A stretch of DNA of 5,552 nt from Bacillota bacterium (GTDB lineage Bacteria > Bacillota > Clostridia > Christensenellales > CAG-138), in contig JAEWYV010000092.1 of the NCBI GenBank assembly GCA_023458615.1, positions 1 to 5,552 on the forward strand, given 5' to 3'. Shown here piece after piece: positions 1 through 5,495 of the stretch (the stretch's first letter is position 1; every line of letters begins with the position of its first letter). Below the pieces are notes generated by a model. The model was not told the origin of the DNA and searched no databases. It saw nothing but the letters and a program-made list of their open reading frames with translations. The translations under genes and the position numbers were made by a program.

Positions 1-9
1 TAAAAAAAG

Positions 10-17
10 AAGGAGAA
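10..17 (+). promoter_or_regulatory. Ribosome binding site of the first phage gene
   Basis: AAGGAGAA lies 6 bases before the ATG at 24, a near-ideal Shine-Dalgarno match. The window opens with TAA at 1-3, which may be the stop codon of the upstream gene (expected to be a capsid gene). The reading frame before it cannot be seen. No promoter fits into the 23 bases shown, so this gene is probably served by a transcript from upstream. Confidence 0.7.
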
Positions 18-23
18 AGCACA

Positions 24-299
24 ATGCAGTATTTAACAGAAGCTGAAATCGACAACATTGCAAGCGAAACCGGAAAGGCACTTGCGAAAGAACCAAAGGT
101 ATCCATCACGATTCAACCCGATGGAGAAACCTATTGGGAGGGCGGCGTGAACGGGCACTTCTTTCGCATTCGCACCGGAGAGTCGGTAGAGGTTCCACAG
201 AGCCTCGCTGCGCTGATCGCGCAAAGCGCCCAGGTTCGATATGAAAGCGAAGCGCGCATGCACGCCTACCGCAAGAGCGGGGGCAAGAAGGTTTCCTAG
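24..299 (+). CDS. Small phage structural-module protein (91 aa), function unknown
   Basis: The ATG start is fixed by the Shine-Dalgarno sequence at 10-17. The N-terminal part (residues 1-25) looks helical and charged. The middle (about 26-60) looks beta-rich, with the segment GGVNGHFFRIRTGESVEVPQ. That pattern (a 'GVNG...RI..G..VEVP' core followed by a short helix) is one I associate with small proteins encoded between the major capsid gene and the head-tail connector genes in Firmicutes phages. No enzymatic motif is visible. The C-terminus is basic (RKSGGKK). The gene ends 13 bases before the start of the adaptor-like gene, so the two are almost certainly cotranscribed. A capsid-associated or accessory head role is inference from position only. 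Confidence 0.65.
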   Translation: MQYLTEAEIDNIASETGKALAKEPKVSITIQPDGETYWEGGVNGHFFRIRTGESVEVPQSLAALIAQSAQVRYESEARMHAYRKSGGKKVS

Positions 300-312
300 G
301 GAGGAGACATGC

Positions 313-855
313 ATGACGCTAAAGGAACTGCTCACAGGAGCGCTGTTGCAGCTCGACCGCGGCACCGATGCGCAAACGGTAGAAAGCTGGCGCGACAAAC
401 TCACGCGATATCTCAACGACGCGATGATCGACCTCACAAGCGAACTACAGCCAAGACGGAGCGATACACTGCCGCTCGAAGGAGGAATTATCGAGCTTCG
501 CGGATTGCCGCGCAGTGCGGTGAAGGTGATTGCGCTCACGCGCGGCGGCACGCGGCTACCGTTTTATTACGGGGCCAGCACCGAACAGCTGCGCGTGCCC
601 GCAACCACGGACGGGGATGTGCTCGTTACCTATCGCTATATGCCGGAATTGCTCAAGGTTGACACGGATATTCCGGAATTGCCGGAATGGTGTCACGGCG
701 CGATGATCGGTTATGCGGTCGGGCGCGAACGCGCGAGCGGAGACGCGGCAAGCATTGCCTCCGCGCGCGCCTGCTTTGAACTCTATCAGGCGGCAAAGCG
801 CATGATGCGCGCACACCGCGGGGAGATGGATGCATACAGCATTGAACACCGCTAA
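313..855 (+). CDS. Phage head-tail adaptor-like protein (180 aa)
   Basis: The start chosen is the ATG at 313, 6 bases after GGAGGAG (300-306). An in-frame ATG at 241 would overlap the previous gene by 59 bases and lacks this signal. The N-terminal 45 residues are helical (MTLKELLTGALLQL...YLNDAMIDL), followed by a beta-rich centre with ELRGLPRSAVKVIAL and VLVTYRYMPE. A helical end follows, containing LPEWCHGAMIGYAVGRERASGD (residues 123 onward, in full longer) and ending near the acidic and histidine-containing tail. The motif 'LPEW/LPEE..H..i..yA..r....gD' is common in head-tail connector and adaptor proteins of phages, which line the ring below the portal. P22 gp4 has a similar size (about 166 aa). 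The next gene encodes a nozzle-like protein, matching the adaptor-nozzle order of short-tailed phages. The general class is fairly sure; the exact homologue is not. Confidence 0.6.
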   Translation: MTLKELLTGALLQLDRGTDAQTVESWRDKLTRYLNDAMIDLTSELQPRRSDTLPLEGGIIELRGLPRSAVKVIALTRGGTRLPFYYGASTEQLRVPATTDGDVLVTYRYMPELLKVDTDIPELPEWCHGAMIGYAVGRERASGDAASIASARACFELYQAAKRMMRAHRGEMDAYSIEHR

Positions 856-859
856 AGAT

Positions 860-866
860 AGGGGAG
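860..866 (+). promoter_or_regulatory. Ribosome binding site of the nozzle-like gene
   Basis: AGGGGAG lies only 3 bases before the ATG at 870 and just after the TAA stop of the adaptor gene at 853-855. The spacing is shorter than usual but it is the only purine-rich site, and it sets the start at 870. Confidence 0.55.
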
Positions 867-869
867 AAC

Positions 870-1889
870 ATGGCACTCAGACAATATCGTATTCCCGTCT
901 TTTACGGAATTCAGCAGGGGATCACGGAGAACCGCATGAACGATGGCGAAAGTCCGGATGCCTGCAATATGGATACCGTCAACGGGAGGCTCAGCGTTGC
1001 AAAAGGGTATGTGCGTGCATGCGACACGCCCTTTCCGTCACCCGGGGAAGTACGAAGGCTGTATGTTTGGAATCGATCGGGCAGCAGGCTGATCATAATT
1101 GCAACGGGCGACAAACTCTATACGCTGGATGAAACCAACGGGCAGTGGCGGTGCCTCTATACCTTTGAAGCGGCGGCGGAAGCAACCCTGTATGATTTCC
1201 AGACAGTTAAGATTGCCAGCACGGAGTATCTGCTCATCTCGAACGGAAATGCGCGTATGGCAAAATGGGATGGGATGAGCGAAATGGCGCTGCCGTTTGG
1301 CAACGCCGAAGGCCTCTCCGATCCGGCCGTGAACTTTACGGAGCTCTATTACGCAAGGCTGTTTGCCGCCGGAGATACAAACTTTCCCAGCAGGCTCTAC
1401 TACAGTCAGGCGCCGGGCGATTCACGGACGATTGAGAACTGGACCAGTGCGGAGGAGAGCGAGAATGTTGGCGGTGGGCATGTGGAAATCGGCACCGATT
1501 CTGACCCGATTACGGGACTTGTTGCGCTGAGCAATCAGCTGCTCATCTTCAAACGCGATTCCCTCTACCGTCTGCTGGGGGACCGTCCCAGCAACTATCG
1601 TATTCAGCCTGTCAATGGAACCATGCAGCAGCCGACACACACCGCCTGTGTTCGCGTAGGGGATGTACTCTTTTTTCTCACAAGCGGAGGGATGTATTAC
1701 TTCGATGGACAAACGGTGCAAAAAAATCGGATGCCGAAAAAGTATGTGTGCTGCTGGAGAATGCGAATCTTTCCAACTGCACCGCCGCTGTTTGCCGCGA
1801 CAAGTTGTATTTCGCCATGCGTGAGGGCTCTGACAATGGTGCAAACGACGGAATATTGGCCTATGACCTTGCACGCGGCACCTATATGA
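870..1889 (+). CDS. Tail nozzle-like beta-propeller protein, N-terminal part (frame broken)
   Basis: As read, the frame gives 339 aa, but only about residues 1-286 look genuine. The beginning (FYGIQQGITENRMNDGESP, then NMDTVNGRLSVAKGY) is the typical opening of phage proteins of the P22 gp10 / T7 gp12 kind, which form the tail nozzle beneath the adaptor. The rest is short beta-strand repeats: LIIIATGDKLYTLDE, YLLISNGNARMAKWDG, RLYYSQAPGD, then GTDSDPITGLVALSNQLLIF from residue 208 and SGGMYYFDG at 272-280. These look like propeller blades. After the A-run at 1720-1726 the sequence becomes CCWRMRIFPTAPP... and stops at 1887-1889, which is unlike the rest. The true continuation is in the -1 frame, listed separately. 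Nozzle assignment rests on family resemblance and on the adaptor gene immediately upstream. Confidence 0.65.
   Translation: MALRQYRIPVFYGIQQGITENRMNDGESPDACNMDTVNGRLSVAKGYVRACDTPFPSPGEVRRLYVWNRSGSRLIIIATGDKLYTLDETNGQWRCLYTFEAAAEATLYDFQTVKIASTEYLLISNGNARMAKWDGMSEMALPFGNAEGLSDPAVNFTELYYARLFAAGDTNFPSRLYYSQAPGDSRTIENWTSAEESENVGGGHVEIGTDSDPITGLVALSNQLLIFKRDSLYRLLGDRPSNYRIQPVNGTMQQPTHTACVRVGDVLFFLTSGGMYYFDGQTVQKNRMPKKYVCCWRMRIFPTAPPLFAATSCISPCVRALTMVQTTEYWPMTLHAAPI
1720..1727 (+). other. Frame-change site: A7 run with a slippery-type heptamer
   Basis: The upstream frame reads GTG CAA AAA AAT CGG across seven A (1720-1726) and T1727. A shift of -1 here gives VQKKSDAEKVCVLLENAN and continues open to 2302. 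One extra A, giving eight, would make a single 478-codon frame including the stop. The heptamer A_AAA_AAT (1721-1727) fits the X_XXY_YYZ slippery form, so programmed -1 slippage or polymerase slippage is possible. A one-base deletion in the genome or a sequencing error in the homopolymer is simpler. The nearest Shine-Dalgarno-like stimulator, GGAGGG at 1686-1691, is about 29 bases upstream, too far for the usual -1 frameshift stimulation. Confidence 0.75.
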
Positions 1890-2302
1890 TGCGGCGGGGA
1901 TTTCAGGCAAACGGACTATTTGCATCAGGAGGCGCGCTCTATCTAGTCGATGCAAACGGATACGTCTGTCGCTTTGACGAGGGGGACACCTACGACGGCG
2001 CGCGCATCGATGCCTACTGGAAAACGCCAATGACCGATTTGGACAGCAAAGCAATCGGTAAGCGGCTTGAGGAACTCTATTTACGCGGAAGCGGCGGGAT
2101 ACTCTCAGTCGAGGCTGCCACGGAAAGCGGAACCGTATATAACGAACGCTTGATGCCGGGCGGAAGCGAACGCATTTTGGAACTTGGCCTGACAGGCGAG
2201 GGACGCGCGTTCCAACTGATTTTTCGCAACGTGAATGGTTCGAACTTCACCATTGACGGCGGCGTGGAGTTGATTCTCGATACGCAACGACGCGTACTAT
2301 AA
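1748..2302 (+). CDS. Tail nozzle-like beta-propeller protein, C-terminal part (-1 frame)
   Basis: This is the continuation of the protein starting at 870, not an independent gene. The GTG at 1748 is the first possible start codon in this frame after the A-run, but no Shine-Dalgarno sequence precedes it. The same frame is open further upstream through the A-run. The sequence resumes propeller-like repeats without a gap: KLYFAMREGSDNGANDGILA, then a MMRRGF strand, GALYLVDANGYVCRFDEG, and AYWKTPMTDLDSKAIGKRLE leading into LYLRG. The last, 'W.T...D......K.l..ly', is a usual late element in nozzle-type phage proteins. The end is beta-rich (FRNVNGSNFTIDGGVELIL). Joined to the first part it gives 477 aa, close to P22 gp10 (about 470). 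If the shift is not suppressed in vivo, this part is not made and the tail protein is dead. Confidence 0.6.
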   Translation: MLLENANLSNCTAAVCRDKLYFAMREGSDNGANDGILAYDLARGTYMMRRGFQANGLFASGGALYLVDANGYVCRFDEGDTYDGARIDAYWKTPMTDLDSKAIGKRLEELYLRGSGGILSVEAATESGTVYNERLMPGGSERILELGLTGEGRAFQLIFRNVNGSNFTIDGGVELILDTQRRVL

Positions 2303-2325
2303 ACACAGGAGAGGCGGAAAACCCA

Positions 2326-2514
2326 ATGGCATTTGAAAAAACAGGCATGCAGGCATTGTTTCCGGTCTATTTCTCCCGTATGGCGGGAGAAGGCGCCTCA
2401 AAGGAGGACTATGACATTGCCTGCGCACAAAACGAAGGCAACTTGAACCAGAATCTGGAGACGCTGTATCGCAAGCTATCGGATCTGGAAGACTATCTTG
2501 CCGCCGCTGAATAA
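2326..2514 (+). CDS. Small helical phage protein (62 aa), function unknown
   Basis: The ATG follows AGGAGAGG (2307-2314) by 11 bases, slightly far but the only candidate. Residues 1-20 (MAFEKTGMQALFPVYFSRMA) are amphipathic. Residues 36-60 (NLNQNLETLYRKLSDLEDYL) have leucines and other hydrophobics at coiled-coil spacing and many charges, so a short helical bundle is likely. There is no signal peptide and no enzymatic motif. The gene starts 23 bases after the nozzle-like gene and is followed 20 bases later by the 193-aa gene, so it belongs to the same operon. Its place after the nozzle is where P22 encodes its tail needle, but it is far too short for a needle. A virion accessory or assembly protein is only a guess. 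Confidence 0.65.
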   Translation: MAFEKTGMQALFPVYFSRMAGEGASKEDYDIACAQNEGNLNQNLETLYRKLSDLEDYLAAAE

Positions 2515-2523
2515 CGCGGCAGA

Positions 2524-2529
2524 AAGGAG
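2524..2529 (+). promoter_or_regulatory. Ribosome binding site deciding a TTG start
   Basis: AAGGAG (2524-2529) lies 5 bases before TTG at 2535. No ATG or GTG in that frame lies near it; the first in-frame ATG (2688, in SGM) would discard about 50 residues. The strong site therefore supports the TTG start. Confidence 0.65.
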
Positions 2530-2534
2530 ATACT

Positions 2535-3116
2535 TTGGGAAATCTACTTGGAGCCAACAGAAGACAACCGGCGCTGATTGCTGCCAGGGACCTAAGCCCC
2601 ATTGTTGGGAATGTTTTGGCCGGAACGTCGTCCTCAAGCGGTTCATCCAGCAGAAACAAAAGAAGTGACGCGGATGTGCTCAGCGGCATGGTGAACGATT
2701 TGTATAAACGCTTTCAGCCGCAGGAGATTACGTATGACGCAAAAAGCGAAGAAGAGATTCGCTCTGCTATTGCGGAATGGCTCAGACCCGGCTATGACAA
2801 AGCCATAGCAAACCGACAGGAACAGACGCAGGCCAACAAGGCGAATCTGGATGCGGACGCGATTGCGCGCGGCATGGGGGCAAGCACCTATGTAACCGAC
2901 GTGAAAAATCGCCAGCAGAACGCAGAAGCGCGTGATATTGCCACGCTGGAGTCAAACTATGGATCGACGCTTGCGGAGCGTGTTGTCGAAGGAGTGGAAA
3001 ATGAGAGGCAGCATGCCCTTGAGGTAGAGCAGTTTAACGCGAGTCAGCGCCAGAGCGCCTATGAGATGGCATACGAGGCGGCGCTTGTTCTGTTTCAGAT
3101 GTACAAAAGAAGATAA
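2535..3116 (+). CDS. Helical phage structural protein, possible internal virion/ejection protein (193 aa)
   Basis: The gene starts at TTG 2535 behind AAGGAG. It has a short N-terminal segment (MGNLLGANRRQPALIAARDL), a Ser/Gly linker at residues 30-39 (GTSSSSGSSS), and then a long stretch rich in Ala, Gln, Glu and Arg that should be almost wholly helical (about 45-190). A break at residues 112-118 (RGMGAST) separates two helices. It has no cysteine, signal peptide or evident membrane helix, and it ends KRR. T7 gp14, a 196-aa ejection protein, is similar in size and in being a Gln/Ala-rich helical protein with a Gly/Ser break. This resemblance is of character only; no sequence alignment was made. 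It is the last gene before the terminator at 3171-3197. A phage structural role is likely from context; the ejection role is a hypothesis, with a minor tail or scaffold-type protein as the alternative. Confidence 0.6.
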   Translation: MGNLLGANRRQPALIAARDLSPIVGNVLAGTSSSSGSSSRNKRSDADVLSGMVNDLYKRFQPQEITYDAKSEEEIRSAIAEWLRPGYDKAIANRQEQTQANKANLDADAIARGMGASTYVTDVKNRQQNAEARDIATLESNYGSTLAERVVEGVENERQHALEVEQFNASQRQSAYEMAYEAALVLFQMYKRR

Positions 3117-3170
3117 AATCGCTGATGATCAGATGCCGAATTACAGCGACTACAAAAAACGATGTACGAT

Positions 3171-3197
3171 TCCGGGGGATTTCCCCCGGATTTTTTT
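3171..3197 (+). terminator. Intrinsic terminator ending the phage operon
   Basis: The arms TCCGGGGG (3171-3178) and CCCCCGGA (3183-3190) pair perfectly over 8 bp, seven of them G-C, around the 4-base loop ATTT. Seven T follow at once (3191-3197). This is a textbook rho-independent terminator for the + strand, 54 bases after the stop of the 193-aa gene. It does not work well the other way, because the flank on the left side lacks an adjacent A-run. It isolates the phage transcript from the lipid kinase gene. Confidence 0.93.
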
Positions 3198-3245
3198 GGC
3201 TGGCGGATCGCTCAAATAGAAAATATTAAGACCATATCATGACCC

Positions 3246-3263
3246 GATCAAGCAGGGTTGATC
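3246..3263. repeat. Perfect inverted repeat over the -35 element, possible operator
   Basis: GATCAA (3246-3251), six bases, then TTGATC (3258-3263) form a perfect 6-bp dyad with centre at 3254/3255. The right arm is exactly the -35 hexamer of the promoter at 3258-3286. A dimeric regulator binding here would block RNA polymerase. The stem is too weak and too far from any T-run for a terminator. A dyad this short can arise by chance, so the operator role is inference. Confidence 0.4.
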
Positions 3264-3286
3264 CAACGCCATAAATGCTTTATACT
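3258..3286 (+). promoter_or_regulatory. Sigma-A type promoter for the lipid kinase gene
   Basis: TTGATC (3258-3263, 4 of 6 to TTGACA), a spacer of exactly 17 bases, and TATACT (3281-3286, 5 of 6 to TATAAT). Transcription would start around 3293, leaving an untranslated leader of about 45 bases before the ATG at 3340. It lies between the phage terminator and the kinase gene, as expected for the first gene of a new unit. Confidence 0.7.
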
Positions 3287-3326
3287 GACGATGGGCTTTT
3301 GTCGGGAGACGGAATAGATTGAATTT

Positions 3327-3333
3327 GGAGGGG
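3327..3333 (+). promoter_or_regulatory. Ribosome binding site of the lipid kinase gene
   Basis: GGAGGGG lies 6 bases before the ATG at 3340. It falls inside the reading frame that would begin at TTG 3319, so it decides for the ATG start and against the longer form. Confidence 0.75.
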
Positions 3334-3339
3334 ATCGGT

Positions 3340-4233
3340 ATGACTTCGGAACTACATTTGATCTGGAATCCGGTGGCGGGAAATGGCGCGGCGGTCAGCG
3401 CCTATCAATTGGTTACGGATGCGCTGGCAGAGCGTGGCGTTCCCTTTTCGTCGGAGAAGAGCGAATATGCCGGACACGCAACGGAACTAGCCAAACAGGC
3501 GATTGCCGATGGTGTCAAAAAGATCGTCGTGCTCGGCGGCGATGGAACCATACGGGAGGTTGCCTGCGCGGTGATGAACACCGATGTACAACTCGGCATC
3601 ATTTCCTGCGGTACCGGCAACGATATCATTCGCCCGCTGCAAATCCCCAAAGATCCGCTCGCCGCGCTGGAGATTATTTTGAGCGGTGAAGCGAGACATA
3701 TGGACGCGGCAATGGCAAACGATCTGCTGTTTTTTAATGTCGCGGGCTTCGGGTTTGACGTAGATGTGCTGCGCTATGTAGAAATCTATAAAAAGCGCAT
3801 GAAGAACGGCTCACTGGCATACCTGCGCGGACTTTTAACCGCGCTTTTGCACCTGAACTCAAGAAAGACCAAAATCAGCTGGCCGGGCGGCTCCATGGAG
3901 GCGGATGTGCTCATCATTGCCGCTGGCAATGGCACACACTTCGGCGGAGGCATGAAGGTTACGCCCAACGCAGACCCGTTTGATGGGTTGCTGGATATTT
4001 GCATCATAAACAATGTTTCCAAGCTCAATGCGTATATGATTTTGCCAAAGTTTATGAAGGGGGAACATTTAAAAACCAAGTATGTTACCTACTTCAAAAC
4101 AACGGAGCTGACGGCTGTTTGCGAACCTGCGTCGCTCTTGGATGTGGATGGCGACATCCTGCCCGGAACACCGGTTACGTTTAAAATTTTACCACAGTCA
4201 CTCTGGGTTGTTGTACCGAAAAACGAACAGTAA
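3340..4233 (+). CDS. Diacylglycerol/lipid kinase, YegS/DgkB (DAGK catalytic domain) family
   Basis: A 297-aa soluble kinase that would phosphorylate a membrane lipid such as diacylglycerol using ATP at the inner face of the membrane, returning it to phospholipid synthesis as phosphatidate. All family motifs are in order: NPVAG at residues 10-14, GGDGT at 66-70 (nucleotide loop), CGTGND at 90-95, then GNGTHFGGGMKVTPNA from 196, FDGLLD at 214-219 holding the metal-site Asp, and DVDGD at 268-272 near the end. Length is normal for the family (about 290-310). The final motif has Asp where DgkB and YegS have the Glu used as catalytic base (usual DGE). The change is conservative but worth noting. 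It has its own promoter and follows the phage terminator, so it is a chromosomal gene unrelated to the phage block. The lipid substrate cannot be told from sequence; diacylglycerol is the commonest. Confidence 0.92.
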   Translation: MTSELHLIWNPVAGNGAAVSAYQLVTDALAERGVPFSSEKSEYAGHATELAKQAIADGVKKIVVLGGDGTIREVACAVMNTDVQLGIISCGTGNDIIRPLQIPKDPLAALEIILSGEARHMDAAMANDLLFFNVAGFGFDVDVLRYVEIYKKRMKNGSLAYLRGLLTALLHLNSRKTKISWPGGSMEADVLIIAAGNGTHFGGGMKVTPNADPFDGLLDICIINNVSKLNAYMILPKFMKGEHLKTKYVTYFKTTELTAVCEPASLLDVDGDILPGTPVTFKILPQSLWVVVPKNEQ

Positions 4234-4260
4234 CAGCCGCGCGAGACACAGAAAGTTTCC

Positions 4261-4289
4261 TTTACAGCATCTTTGCGGGCTGATAGACT
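4261..4289 (+). promoter_or_regulatory. Possible promoter before the DUF5711-like gene
   Basis: TTTACA (4261-4266, 5 of 6 to TTGACA), 17 bases, then TAGACT (4284-4289, 4 of 6 to TATAAT). It lies in the 81-base gap after the lipid kinase gene, in which no terminator is seen. The gene may thus be read both from this site and by read-through from the kinase promoter. The -10 match is modest. Confidence 0.4.
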
Positions 4290-4314
4290 AAAACGAAACA
4301 TAGGGGATTATTGA

Positions 4315-5466
4315 ATGGCAACACAGCAAGGCGCACCGAGGCAGTATGTTTCGCAAAGCGGAACGGGCGGCACGAAGCGCCGAAAGAAGAAAAAAAGAAA
4401 CAATACGCTGATATTTTCCATGATCACGCTTGGGTTGCTTGGCGTAGCACTCGTGATTTTTCAGTTTATCTTTAACAAACAGGAAGCGACCGTCTCGATG
4501 GATATTACGCCCATCTCGACGGCATCTACCTATATCAATACGGGCGACGGAATTCTCTATCAAACCGATGGACAGATTCATTTTTATCATCTGACCGACA
4601 GCAAGAAAAACTATACCTACGGCATGGGCGCTTCGGATATTCGCATGTCCGGCAGTAAATCCATGACCGTTGTGTTCAACACCGCGCAGCTTCAGGTGGT
4701 AGGCGAAAAAGCACCGCTCACTTTCACGGGCCAAATCCGCGAGGTGGAGTGCGGAACCGATCACCTTGCCGTTCTGCGCCAGGCAGAGGATCAGCAGGAA
4801 AGCGTTTTGGTGCTAAACCGCGACGGGGAGCAGATTACAGAACTGCCATTTCCGGATCAGTGCATTATCGACTTTGGTTTTTACACGACGAGCAACGAAA
4901 TGCTATGGATTGAGACGCTGAATGTCAGCACCGGTTCACCGATGACAACAATCAATACATACGACCTGAATAAGCAGGAGCTTACGGGGTTGATCCATGT
5001 TCAGAACCAGTTGGTTAATGATATCTATATCACGTCCAAGAGCATGTTTGTTGTCTGCACCAACCAAATTATTCGTTATATCCACGAGGGCAACAAAGAG
5101 ATCTATCGCACAATGATCTACGGCTACGAGTCCGTTGATTTCTCGAACGCATCCGGCACACCAACGTTTCTCCTAACGCCGCGCGGCGGAGACTTTCATA
5201 CGGTTCGTATTTTAACGCTTGCGGAGGATTCCGCACCGGCACCGGTGGAAACCACGCTCCAGCTCCCGACAGAGGGCGTCAGCGCGTTCATCATGGGCAG
5301 CCGACTGGTGGTTGCATCGCGCGAACAGCTCTTTACCTATTCGCTCAAAGGCAAACTTTCGGCCACGGCAACGTTTGAACAGCCGATTGATACCGCCGTG
5401 AAACTAACCGACTCGAAACTGTTGCTCTCCAGCAACGGCATGTATTACCTCGCGAACGCGGGTTGA
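4315..5466 (+). CDS. Membrane-anchored beta-propeller protein, DUF5711-like (383 aa)
   Basis: The ATG follows AGGGGA (4302-4307) by 7 bases. The N-terminal tail (1-30) is polar and then strongly basic (KRRKKKKR at 21-28). One membrane helix runs about 31-53 (TLIFSMITLGLLGVALVIFQ). By the positive-inside rule the tail is cytoplasmic and the remaining 330 residues outside. The outer part is beta-strand repeats of about 40 residues (ILYQTDGQIHFYHLTD, ESVLVLNRDGEQITELPF, LFTYSLKGKLSATATF) ending SSNGMYYLANAG, as in WD40/PQQ-like propellers. I recognise this build as the DUF5711 family of Clostridia, often beside cvpA. No catalytic residues are evident, so a binding or scaffold role at the cell surface is likely, but the function is unknown. 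The next gene starts 29 bases later and looks like cvpA, which supports the assignment. Confidence 0.75.
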   Translation: MATQQGAPRQYVSQSGTGGTKRRKKKKRNNTLIFSMITLGLLGVALVIFQFIFNKQEATVSMDITPISTASTYINTGDGILYQTDGQIHFYHLTDSKKNYTYGMGASDIRMSGSKSMTVVFNTAQLQVVGEKAPLTFTGQIREVECGTDHLAVLRQAEDQQESVLVLNRDGEQITELPFPDQCIIDFGFYTTSNEMLWIETLNVSTGSPMTTINTYDLNKQELTGLIHVQNQLVNDIYITSKSMFVVCTNQIIRYIHEGNKEIYRTMIYGYESVDFSNASGTPTFLLTPRGGDFHTVRILTLAEDSAPAPVETTLQLPTEGVSAFIMGSRLVVASREQLFTYSLKGKLSATATFEQPIDTAVKLTDSKLLLSSNGMYYLANAG

Positions 5467-5495
5467 TCCGCGCGTGAATTGAGGACGGGGAAGAC

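Noticed and set aside
241..312. N-terminal extension of the adaptor-like protein from ATG 241.
   Set aside because: It would overlap the 91-aa gene by 59 bases, gives a low-complexity basic peptide, and ignores GGAGGAG at 300-306 just before ATG 313.
643..688. CCGGAATTGC twice, 30 bases apart (643-652 and 673-682), with a third partial copy at 682-688.
   Set aside because: All copies encode the Pro-Glu-Leu/Trp residues of the adaptor-like protein in one frame. This is best explained by local codon choice, with no sign of an array.
1748..1750. GTG 1748 as the true start of a separate C-terminal protein.
   Set aside because: No Shine-Dalgarno sequence precedes it, and the propeller-like sequence continues straight from the upstream frame. 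It is half of one broken gene.
1422..2054. A 210-aa open frame on the - strand.
   Set aside because: It lies opposite the nozzle-like gene, whose + strand frames give convincing phage-protein sequence. The - strand product is rich in Arg, Cys and His with no family-like pattern, and no Shine-Dalgarno-led start was found.
3120..3148. CGCTG ... CAGCG inverted repeat shortly after the last phage gene.
   Set aside because: The arms are only 5 bases with a 19-base loop and no T-run. The real terminator is 25 bases further on.
3319..3339. Longer form of the lipid kinase starting at TTG 3319.
   Set aside because: The strong Shine-Dalgarno sequence (3327-3333) lies inside this extension and points to ATG 3340. 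The family also begins just before the NPVAG motif, as the ATG form does.
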